From Candidatus Giovannonibacteria bacterium RIFCSPHIGHO2_02_43_16 (lineage in GTDB: Bacteria; Patescibacteriota; Minisyncoccia; JACPKW01; UBA11713), in the NCBI GenBank assembly GCA_001778545.1, contig MFHJ01000003.1, forward strand, positions 1-6,989: a stretch of DNA of 6,989 bases, given 5' to 3'. Below, piece after piece: positions 1 to 5,191 of this stretch. A model generated the notes under the pieces. It ran no database searches and was not told the origin of the DNA. It saw only the letters and a list, made by a program, of their open reading frames with translations. A program made the position numbers and the translations under genes. How positions within the stretch are numbered: position 1 is the stretch's first letter; each line of letters opens with the position of its first letter.

Positions 1-231
1 ATGTCCTGTTTTTAAGTATTCTTCGATTTTCTCCGCAATTCCTCTGCCAACTCCGGGAATATTTTCAAGCGCCTTAATTTCGCCTTTTTTATAAATATCT
101 GCGACATCTTCCCCAAGTGAATCGATCGTCTCCGAAGCACGCAGAAGCGCCCTCGGTTTGAAGGGCACGTTTTTCATCTCGTAGAGTTCCGCAAGCTCGA
201 ATAGAATCTTTGATATTTCCTGGTTATGCAT
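1..231 (-). CDS. polX: PolX-family DNA polymerase, N-terminal fragment cut by the window edge
   Basis: Family X DNA polymerases fill short gaps in base excision repair; bacterial members usually also carry a C-terminal PHP 3'-5' exonuclease domain. The frame is open from the ATG at 231 to base 1, giving 77 residues, so only the N-terminal 8-kDa-type domain is visible. It begins MHNQEISKILFELAELYE, typical of the helical start of this family, followed by a helix-hairpin-helix DNA-binding motif at about residues 57-66 (NIPGVGRGIA) and the helix after it. The palm and PHP domains lie outside the window and cannot be judged. No good Shine-Dalgarno site is seen: the six bases before the ATG are GTGGAT, and a TATACT hexamer sits just before them. 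It is the next conserved minus-strand gene after the uracil-DNA glycosylase, another base excision repair enzyme, with a two-gene insert between them. The family call is from motif recognition and is fairly secure. Confidence 0.85.
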   Translation of the reverse strand, partial: MHNQEISKILFELAELYEMKNVPFKPRALLRASETIDSLGEDVADIYKKGEIKALENIPGVGRGIAEKIEEYLKTGH

Positions 232-243
232 ATCCACAGTATA
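232..243 (-). promoter_or_regulatory. Possible leaderless -10 element for polX
   Basis: On the minus strand a TATACT hexamer (238-243) is separated from the polX ATG by exactly 6 nt, which would put the +1 base at the A of the start codon. A perfect TATAAT also occurs at 261-266, which would instead give a leader of about 23 nt. Neither has a convincing -35 box at 16-18 nt. The choice between the two cannot be made from sequence. Confidence 0.3.
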
Positions 244-317
244 ACTTGAGTCTTTCTGATATTATATGTGCAGGCTATTTCAAGAAAAGCTTATGCCAAA
301 ATATCCTGTGCCAAGAG

Positions 318-335
318 TCCCGATATTCATCGGGA
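318..335. repeat. Short perfect inverted repeat (hairpin)
   Basis: Seven base pairs, TCCCGAT and ATCGGGA, enclose the tetraloop ATTC. There is no T-run on either side, so it is not an intrinsic terminator. It overlaps the middle of the unassigned 32-codon plus-strand frame. Its function is unknown; it may be a structured part of a transcript running towards the hairpin at 427. Confidence 0.5.
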
Positions 336-426
336 AAACAATAATTACGCGCAAGAGTTTGGATAAAAAGGTTTTCGCGAAATCTGCCTAATGGTTCTTT
401 ATAACAAAATATTCTTCTTCGAATTA

Positions 427-491
427 GCTCCTGTACCGATTCTTGGCCACTAATAATCTAATGGCCGAAAACTGGTACAGGAGCATTTTTT
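427..491 (+). terminator. Strong rho-independent terminator on the plus strand
   Basis: A perfect 11-bp outer stem (GCTCCTGTACC at 427-437 with GGTACAGGAGC at 474-484) continues through a partly paired stretch into a 5-bp inner stem (445-449 with 462-466) and a 12-nt AT-rich loop. It is followed by A and six Ts (486-491). The T-run occurs only on the plus strand, so the orientation is clear. No recognised plus-strand gene precedes it. The stem is long for a simple terminator, so it may be the 3' end of a small RNA. It starts 8 bases to the left of the 60-bp repeat. Confidence 0.6.
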
Positions 492-498
492 ATACACG

Positions 499-558
499 CG
501 GATAATCTACAGTATATTCACGATCGTAAACATACTATAAATTAAAATAAGCTCTCTT
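499..558. repeat. 60-bp direct repeat, left copy (candidate attachment site)
   Basis: These 60 bases are identical, base for base, to 2809-2868 in the same orientation; the match ends sharply on both sides. The copy begins at the stop codon of the 258-aa gene (TAA at 558-560) and runs away from it. It contains a 26-bp imperfect palindrome at 511-536: arms AGTATATTCAC and GTAAACATACT around GATC, with 22 of 26 positions symmetrical and both mismatch pairs being purine/purine or pyrimidine/pyrimidine exchanges. In this copy the bases encode nothing; in the right copy they include the end of the uracil-DNA glycosylase gene. That asymmetry suggests the left copy is the duplicated one. Confidence 0.9.
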
Positions 559-1334
559 TATGTCTGCTGGATGAATGCGTGATCTTTCCAAAATCTAGTT
601 TCTTGGGTATTTCCCAATGTACTCGCTTTATAGCTCTCAGAGTTAATCTTTGCTGGGAAAGCAGGGGCATTCTCACCAGGAAAAATTGTCAACACCGTCG
701 GCTTACCTGTGGACTTATCTTTCTGCATGATAACTGTAATTTTATTCGTCTCAGCACTTTTTGAGGGCAAAGATACTATATTGGCATTTGGTTCAAATTT
801 GCCTTTCAAATTTTTTACTTCCCCATTTTCATCTTTCAATACTTCAAATCGTCCCGACTTAGGATCCCTGGCCATTTCCGGGTACCATGCTCCACTTACG
901 TCGTCTTCTTCGGCCTCTATCCCGCCATCAATTCTTGGCCTCGATTCAATTACAGCGTCTGGAAAAGATTTCTTAATTTCCTCAATACTTTTTATACCCG
1001 TCCATCCTAATGACTCGGGAGCGCCTGAAACGTCCAACGTAATCTCAGCTCGTCCAAATTGATCATAATGAAGCTCGTCAGGAAGCAATTTATTAATGAG
1101 TCCTTGTACGTCCGACGAATTTTCAAAGACTCTCCCATTGAACTGGCTCCCGGCCGTTTTACCTTCGTGATGTATGTTGAGATGTTGTAGACTCGCAGTG
1201 AAATCAATGAGATTTTTATTGAATGCTTCGCCGAGTTCCAGTTTCCCATCTCCACGAGTAGTTACTTGATCCAGCTGTCCAGAATAATTTTGAAATTTCT
1301 GTTCTGCTTCATTAGATTTAAATTGTTCACTCAT
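558..1334 (-). CDS. Conserved-looking protein of unknown function, downstream gene of the inserted pair
   Basis: I do not recognise this 258-aa protein with confidence. It has no signal peptide, membrane segment or coiled coil. The N-terminal third is charged and helical, with the stretch NIHHEGKTAG at 53-62. A middle section contains YDQFGRAEITLDV (90-102), TGIKSIEEIKKSFPDA (112-127) and GAWYPEMARDP (148-158). The C-terminal 65 residues look like a small alpha/beta domain: a strand ITVIMQKD (199-206), a TGKP turn, a strand VLTIFPGENAPAFP (214-227), and a closing RFWKDHAFIQ (247-256). This strand-turn-strand ending in FPG, with a late Trp/His, is loosely like nucleases of the BECR fold (barnase/EndoU/colicin E5/RelE), but that is only a weak inference and no catalytic set can be assigned. 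It starts 27 nt after the methyltransferase gene, with no Shine-Dalgarno site, and its stop codon touches the left repeat. It is probably co-transcribed with the methyltransferase gene. Confidence 0.85.
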   Translation of the reverse strand: MSEQFKSNEAEQKFQNYSGQLDQVTTRGDGKLELGEAFNKNLIDFTASLQHLNIHHEGKTAGSQFNGRVFENSSDVQGLINKLLPDELHYDQFGRAEITLDVSGAPESLGWTGIKSIEEIKKSFPDAVIESRPRIDGGIEAEEDDVSGAWYPEMARDPKSGRFEVLKDENGEVKNLKGKFEPNANIVSLPSKSAETNKITVIMQKDKSTGKPTVLTIFPGENAPAFPAKINSESYKASTLGNTQETRFWKDHAFIQQT

Positions 1335-1361
1335 ATATTAATGGTTTAAATTAATAAATTA

Positions 1362-2771
1362 TTATTTTCTTACTATAATCATCTGATTCATAATTGTTCC
1401 TGGTATTTCAACGAGTTCTGCATCCAAATGTAATACATCTCTGATATACCTAATTCTTGCGTTGTTAATTTTTTTTAATGCTTCTTGCACCTTCTCAATC
1501 TTACCATGTTCTTCTTCTGTTCCAATATCGGATGAGGCCAAGCAAGACTGGTTCCATTCTTCAGAGCTTATTAAACCGTTCTGATTGTACGAATGCGGAC
1601 AGTGTCCAACCGACTTATTCGCGCAGCAAGTCAATAGATATAATTGATTTGCAGTTGAATTTTCTGAAAATTTTCGAATGATCTCGTCAGGCAAGGCCAT
1701 ATGCGGCGCGCACGGATGTTTAGCGATCCAGACATCCGCGTCCGGGAGCTCTCCATTTATTACGTCCGCTTCAGATAAATGCCTTTCATTTTCCTGACTG
1801 CCAAATTTTTTTTTAAGGATCGTGTCATAAATTCGTCCGACTTTAAGATAGTATTTATTGAGATCTACGCCTTTTATTTGCGGGCCCAGGGTTTTAATTA
1901 TTGTTGCGATATCGCCAGTGCCAGTGCAAAGATCAAGAAATTTTTCCCCTTCATTGCGGTCTTTGAAAACAACCGACAACATTCCCGCTGTTTCACGCAC
2001 CTTTCTTTTAGTATATCTTTCCCGATTGGCAACATCCCTTTCAAATCTGCTCTTAAATTGATCTAACAAGACTGGATTCACCCTAACTATTGATAATAAT
2101 TTCTTTATGTTTATCGACGACTTGCTTTCTTGGTTTTTTTCTAAATAGGCGTCGAGTTCTGCTTGCTGCTTCTTATTTAATTCGGCCTTAGGTAAAGTAG
2201 AGAGTATATAAAAACAATATTGATCAATATCGTTTTTGCTTACGATTAAAAAATCCACATCTGTTTTTTCTTTGTTTAGCGGTATTCGAGCCGCCATTTC
2301 TCCATTATCTAATTTTTGGAAAAGTGTATTTTTCAATACAGGGTTTGATAATTCAGGAATGCTTTTATCGGTTTTTTCTTTTTTCTCGATTACTCCAGCT
2401 ATGTCTTTGAAATATTGGTAAACAGCTTTTTTCGCTTCAAGTGGCAAACATCCGCGAATTTGCTTTTCAGCCTTCAATTGATAGAAAAGCTCGATAGCAT
2501 CGAGAGATTTTTTATCCAATTCCGGCAAGCCTTTTTCTCGAATTTCGTCGTTTGCTTCAAGAAGTTCGCTATGCACACTTTTCAAAAAAGAATCGGCAAT
2601 CTCTCCGATTCTTTCAGATTGTTCGGGGAAAAGTTCTTGCAACCTTAGCGCAACTGATGATAATTTCCTTTCGGATATATCCTCGATGTCAGACACTGGA
2701 AAAGGCTCTTCGCCTTGTTCTTTCGGCTTTGCGATCTCTTCCGGCACAATATTAGGCATCTCCATCGACAT
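1362..2771 (-). CDS. SAM-dependent methyltransferase with a large uncharacterised N-terminal region (Trm13/Methyltransf_32-like C-terminus)
   Basis: The 469-aa product has two parts. Residues 1 to about 250 are mostly charged and helical and match nothing I recognise. Residues 255-469 form a class I methyltransferase: motif I FLDLCTGTGDIA (278-289) for SAM binding, an acidic residue after strand 2 (GVDLN, D303), then DVWIAKHPCAPHMAL (346-360) and LTCCANKSVGHCPHSY (380-395). The KHPCA and CC...C signatures resemble the KHLCG and CCHhrC signatures of the tRNA 2'-O-methyltransferase Trm13 and the Methyltransf_32 group. An RNA substrate is therefore plausible but is inference. A DNA or protein substrate is not excluded. 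The start is uncertain, because Met1, Met3 and Met5 are all possible. A TATAAT lies 6 nt before Met1, favouring a leaderless start there, while GGAG directly abuts Met5. It is the first gene of the inserted pair, next to the right repeat. Confidence 0.85.
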   Translation of the reverse strand: MSMEMPNIVPEEIAKPKEQGEEPFPVSDIEDISERKLSSVALRLQELFPEQSERIGEIADSFLKSVHSELLEANDEIREKGLPELDKKSLDAIELFYQLKAEKQIRGCLPLEAKKAVYQYFKDIAGVIEKKEKTDKSIPELSNPVLKNTLFQKLDNGEMAARIPLNKEKTDVDFLIVSKNDIDQYCFYILSTLPKAELNKKQQAELDAYLEKNQESKSSINIKKLLSIVRVNPVLLDQFKSRFERDVANRERYTKRKVRETAGMLSVVFKDRNEGEKFLDLCTGTGDIATIIKTLGPQIKGVDLNKYYLKVGRIYDTILKKKFGSQENERHLSEADVINGELPDADVWIAKHPCAPHMALPDEIIRKFSENSTANQLYLLTCCANKSVGHCPHSYNQNGLISSEEWNQSCLASSDIGTEEEHGKIEKVQEALKKINNARIRYIRDVLHLDAELVEIPGTIMNQMIIVRK

Positions 2772-2783
2772 ATTTTAATTATA
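2772..2783 (-). promoter_or_regulatory. Possible leaderless promoter (-10) of the inserted gene pair
   Basis: A perfect TATAAT (2778-2783, minus strand) is followed by 6 nt and then the ATG of the methyltransferase gene, the spacing expected if transcription starts at the A of the start codon. No good -35 hexamer lies 16-18 nt upstream. The element sits inside the repeat-bounded unit, so the pair would carry its own promoter. The surrounding sequence is AT-rich and a chance match is possible. Confidence 0.4.
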
Positions 2784-2808
2784 TTCCCGCATAAAATGAA
2801 AAGTCGCA

Positions 2809-2868
2809 CGGATAATCTACAGTATATTCACGATCGTAAACATACTATAAATTAAAATAAGCTCTCTT
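2809..2868. repeat. 60-bp direct repeat, right copy, overlapping the end of the uracil-DNA glycosylase gene
   Basis: Identical to 499-558. This copy covers the last four codons (ESLF) and stop of the glycosylase gene, two bases of the preceding Gln codon, and about 43 bases of its 3' flank. The 26-bp imperfect palindrome lies at 2821-2846, centred on ACGATCGT, just downstream of the stop codon. Since it belongs to a conserved housekeeping gene, this copy is probably the ancestral target sequence. Confidence 0.9.
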
Positions 2869-3472
2869 GCTTATCATTATCTTCCTCTTTTTTCGGAGAT
2901 TTCTCAAGTTTTGGCACAGGTGGGGTTTTTAGAATCTCGGGAAGTTTTTTGAAGTCGGTCTCGAGATCTTTTAGTACAGCTGTCGCACGGAGGGCGGCGG
3001 CGGGGTGGTATAGCGGAATAATTAATTGTTCCCCGGCGTATTGCGCGACGCCGTGATCGCGGGAAATTTTGGCCTCTGGCAGGAAGTAATTCATCGAATA
3101 TCTCCCCAAGGTCGCAATTATTTTCGGATTGATTATTTTGATTTGTCTTTCGAGATACGGCTTATAGGCATCAATTTCCGACGGCAACGGGTCGCGGTTC
3201 CCCGGCGGGCGCCTTTTTACAATATTCGTTATATAAACCGATTCGCGCGGCCAATTTATTTTGAGAAGTAATTTATCTAGAAGTTTTCCCGCCTGCCCGA
3301 CAAAAGGCCTGGAGAGCCTGTCCTCGTGAAACCCAGGCGCCTCCCCGATAAACAAAACTTCCGCGTCAGCGCTCCCCTCTCCAAAAACCAAATTCGCCTC
3401 GCCAGATAGCGGGAGCTCGCGATTTTCCTCGATCTCTTTTTTAAGCAGGAGAAGGGATTCTTCTTTATTCAT
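2852..3472 (-). CDS. Family 4 (UDGa-type) uracil-DNA glycosylase lacking the iron-sulfur cysteines
   Basis: Removes uracil from DNA as the first step of base excision repair. The 206-aa protein carries the family 4 motifs: GEAPGFHED (43-51) for the active site, RPFVGQAGKLLD (55-66), YITNIVKRRPPGNRDP (80-95) and the closing YHPAAALR (155-162). Family members normally hold a 4Fe-4S cluster with four cysteines. Here the equivalent positions read Asn17, Leu20, Arg87 and Tyr103, and the protein contains no cysteine at all. After about residue 180 a Pro/Lys/Glu-rich, probably disordered tail ends in QESLF, matching the bacterial beta-clamp-binding consensus QL(S/D)LF. The start at 3472 is preceded by AAGGAT, which overlaps the permease stop; the two genes are 6 nt apart. 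The last codons lie in the 60-bp repeat. Family assignment is secure; activity without the cluster is inferred from the conserved catalytic motifs. Confidence 0.92.
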   Translation of the reverse strand: MNKEESLLLLKKEIEENRELPLSGEANLVFGEGSADAEVLFIGEAPGFHEDRLSRPFVGQAGKLLDKLLLKINWPRESVYITNIVKRRPPGNRDPLPSEIDAYKPYLERQIKIINPKIIATLGRYSMNYFLPEAKISRDHGVAQYAGEQLIIPLYHPAAALRATAVLKDLETDFKKLPEILKTPPVPKLEKSPKKEEDNDKQESLF

Positions 3473-3474
3473 TG

Positions 3475-3480
3475 ATCCTT
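3475..3480 (-). promoter_or_regulatory. Ribosome binding site of the uracil-DNA glycosylase gene
   Basis: AAGGAT overlaps the stop codon of the upstream permease gene and ends 2 nt before the glycosylase ATG. It is one of the few recognisable Shine-Dalgarno sites in the window. Its position suggests translation coupled to the permease gene, and it supports the start at 3472. Confidence 0.6.
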
Positions 3481-4597
3481 AAAAGATAAATCTGGAAAAT
3501 ATGTCTTGGAGAGCGCCTAAAACTAATAGAACGCCGACGGCGAAAAGCCACCAAGCTCTAATTTTGAATCCGAGAAAAGTGGAAATGTCTTTCCTTTTCT
3601 CCCAAGCTATTAAAAGTATAAAGACAGCGAAAATTCCCAGACCAACGGAGCCAACAAGGCTCAATATTTTAACTAGGTCGACGAAACCTAAAGAAAAAAG
3701 GAGAATGGGGGGGAGGAATGACAAAAGCCATGCCGCGCCGCCACGAATTTCATAGTCGTATTTGTACGTGAGCTTTAAATCTGCTCCCATGCCAACAAAA
3801 GCGCGAACAATCGCGAAAAAGCCGATTAAAGATCCTAGAACCAAGATGCCTTTTCCTAAAACTTCTTCGAGCCCCGAAAGCGCGTCCGAAGAAACTGAAG
3901 AACCGCTCACCCCAAGAACTACTACGATAAAGATAGCATAAAGTATAGCCGCCGCGAGAAGGCTCAAAAATATTAACTTCTTAGCGAGCGCGTGATTGCG
4001 AGTGCCAATCACATCCCGGAGCTCCGCAAGACCGGCATATCCTCCAAAAGCAAAAACTAAAATCCCATACGCCAAAGACCATGAGTGGCCTTGCGTCAAC
4101 AAATTTTCGAAACGGATTTCCGGAAAAACTCTAAACGCCATCAACAATATGAAACCTACTAGAGGTAGGGTCAGATAGAAATTGATTTTCCCAATCTCAT
4201 CTATGGAAAGAAAAAAAAGCGCGCCGCCGAGAATAAAAAATATTATGCCTGCAATAAAAAAATCGATGCCGAAAATATTTCCTAGAAAAGTCGCACCAAG
4301 GATTCCGTACGCGAGCAAGGCTCCATAAGAGCTTAGAACAGAAAAAATCGTAGCGACGGTTTCCGCTCTAGGCCCAAGATAAATTTGGACATAGCCCGGG
4401 AAGCGGTGTTTTCCAGGAGTTGTATAAATGATCCCGGCGAAAAGAAGATGCAAAAAGACGCTTAGGCAAAATACAGCGAGAAAAAGAAATATGTTCCATG
4501 AAAGAGGGGCTTTAGAGAAGCTGTACGGCAAGCCAAAAAGCCCCGCGCCGATTATGACTCCGATCAAAATTCCGAATCCCTCGAGGGTTTTTATCAT
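3479..4597 (-). CDS. Aromatic amino-acid-type permease (HAAAP/APC superfamily)
   Basis: An integral inner-membrane protein of 372 residues, likely an amino-acid:cation symporter. The N-terminus GVIIGAGLFGLPYSFSKA (13-30) is the hallmark first helix of the tryptophan/tyrosine permease group, with the broken-helix GAG(I/L)FGLP substrate and ion site. About 11 hydrophobic segments can be placed near residues 8-27, 35-57, 82-108, 112-131, 138-156, 174-192, 207-229, 251-272, 288-305, 310-334 and 345-365. Helix 6 has the conserved-looking FAFGGYAGLAEL (182-193). The length is slightly below the roughly 400 residues usual for the family. The start codon overlaps the SLOG stop in an ATGA arrangement, so translation is probably coupled; GGAG lies about 14 nt upstream. 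The exact substrate (Trp, Tyr or another amino acid) cannot be told. For an organism likely poor in amino-acid synthesis, uptake from a host or community would make sense (inference). Confidence 0.85.
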   Translation of the reverse strand: MIKTLEGFGILIGVIIGAGLFGLPYSFSKAPLSWNIFLFLAVFCLSVFLHLLFAGIIYTTPGKHRFPGYVQIYLGPRAETVATIFSVLSSYGALLAYGILGATFLGNIFGIDFFIAGIIFFILGGALFFLSIDEIGKINFYLTLPLVGFILLMAFRVFPEIRFENLLTQGHSWSLAYGILVFAFGGYAGLAELRDVIGTRNHALAKKLIFLSLLAAAILYAIFIVVVLGVSGSSVSSDALSGLEEVLGKGILVLGSLIGFFAIVRAFVGMGADLKLTYKYDYEIRGGAAWLLSFLPPILLFSLGFVDLVKILSLVGSVGLGIFAVFILLIAWEKRKDISTFLGFKIRAWWLFAVGVLLVLGALQDIFSRFIF

Positions 4598-5169
4598 ATC
4601 TCTATTATTTTCTCCTTTCGGACAAGTTCGATTACTTTCTCAACAAGGGCTTTCGGATCCGAATCATAGATAATTTTTCCGGGGCCACGGTGAGATTTTT
4701 CCACGATCTCCTTGAAAAGATTTCCAGTTTCCCAAGAACCCATTAAAACGCCCATCGGCTTATCGTCCTCATACGCAATAGTGAACTCATTTAAAGTTCC
4801 CATCCTGCCGCAGCCAAAAATTATCGCGTCGGCGGAGCGGGTTAAAAGAAGATTCCGCCCGGAGTATCCAAATCCCGTGTAGACTATTATATCCATGTAA
4901 TCCACCGGCAACTTATATTCTTCGACGTGTTCTTTTTCATTTCTGGCCGGCGACAGGCCGATGGAAATTCCGCCTTCTTCTTTCGCTCCTATAGACGCCC
5001 AGAAAGGAACGCCAGTCGTCGCTCCTGTCACCAAGACCGCGTTATGCTTGGCAATCTCTTTCCCGACTTCTTTCGCTATATTCAAAGCATCCTCCCCGCA
5101 ATGTCCCGTCTCGGCAGCTCCGGAAACGCAAATTTTAAATTTCAGATGAGAATGTGCCGAAGGTTTCAT
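4594..5169 (-). CDS. SLOG-superfamily nucleotide-binding protein (TIGR00725 / LOG-like)
   Basis: A 191-aa Rossmann-like protein of the SMF/DprA-LOG superfamily. Visible motifs are the first strand and loop KICVSGAAETG (12-22), VLVTGATTGVPFWAS (45-59) matching the TGGxxGxM-type loop, Arg105 in GYSGRNLLL, and GCGRMGTLNEF (119-129), the form taken here by the PGGxGTxxE signature. LOG enzymes release free cytokinin bases from ribotides, and wider SLOG proteins bind nucleotides or nucleotide-derived signals. Many members were misnamed lysine decarboxylase. The length fits the short TIGR00725-type group, whose function is not established. It overlaps the permease gene by 4 nt and starts 22 nt after the beta-CASP gene. 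No Shine-Dalgarno site is seen; a TAAAAT preceded by an extended -10 TGT lies 6 nt before the ATG. A specific reaction should not be assumed. Confidence 0.85.
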   Translation of the reverse strand: MKPSAHSHLKFKICVSGAAETGHCGEDALNIAKEVGKEIAKHNAVLVTGATTGVPFWASIGAKEEGGISIGLSPARNEKEHVEEYKLPVDYMDIIVYTGFGYSGRNLLLTRSADAIIFGCGRMGTLNEFTIAYEDDKPMGVLMGSWETGNLFKEIVEKSHRGPGKIIYDSDPKALVEKVIELVRKEKIIEI

Positions 5170-5181
5170 AGATAAATTTTA
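5170..5181 (-). promoter_or_regulatory. Possible internal leaderless -10 for the SLOG gene
   Basis: TAAAAT (5176-5181, minus strand) is preceded by TGT, as in an extended -10 element, and followed by 6 nt and the SLOG start codon. It lies in the 22-nt gap after the beta-CASP gene, which otherwise shows no ribosome binding site. The evidence is weak in AT-rich sequence. Confidence 0.25.
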
Positions 5182-5191
5182 ACATACTTCT

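Larger units (their letters stand above)
232..498. other. Intergenic region between polX and the left 60-bp repeat
   Basis: This stretch holds no recognisable gene. It contains possible polX promoter elements at its left end, a small perfect hairpin at 318-335 (7-bp stem TCCCGAT/ATCGGGA, loop ATTC), and a long terminator-type hairpin at 427-491 on the plus strand. A plus-strand reading frame of 32 codons (293-391, a basic peptide starting MPKYPVPRVPIFIGK) lies upstream of that hairpin. It has no clear ribosome binding site and I recognise no family, so it is not called as a gene. Confidence 0.6.
499..2868. mobile_element. Candidate two-gene integrated cassette bounded by 60-bp direct repeats
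   Basis: Perfect 60-bp direct repeats at 499-558 and 2809-2868 bound a 2310-bp unit (one repeat plus interior) carrying a methyltransferase-domain gene and an unknown gene. The right repeat includes the last four codons and stop of the uracil-DNA glycosylase gene, so the arrangement matches elements that integrate at a gene's 3' end and restore it. Removal of one unit would leave the glycosylase gene intact and followed by the region leading to polX. Spot counts suggest lower GC inside in places (21 of 60 at 2101-2160, 26 of 60 at 1561-1620) than outside (29 of 60 at 4021-4080, 27 of 60 at 5401-5460). No integrase, transposase or terminal inverted repeats are present, so mobility would have to be provided in trans. 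A tandem-duplication remnant or an assembly join are alternatives. Confidence 0.45.

Noticed and set aside
293..391. Plus-strand 32-codon reading frame encoding a basic peptide.
   Set aside because: It has no clear ribosome binding site, no recognised family and a length compatible with chance. It is kept only as a possibility in the small-RNA finding.
427..491. The hairpin as a terminator for the minus-strand inserted genes.
   Set aside because: On the minus strand the stem is followed by TAATTCGAAG, with no T-run.
511..536. The palindrome as a XerC/XerD dif site.
   Set aside because: A 28-base 11-6-11 layout can be drawn, but the arms do not match the usual dif arms (for example TTATGTTAAAT).
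499..558. The 60-bp repeat as an integron attC (59-base element), since it directly follows two stop codons.
   Set aside because: No RYYYAAC / GTTRRRY core pair is present, and the palindrome is too short and central. The repeat also reaches into the glycosylase coding sequence.
709..1062. Long plus-strand open frame opposite the 258-aa gene.
   Set aside because: It lies wholly antisense to a better-supported gene, has low-complexity Ser/Pro-rich composition and no recognisable motif.
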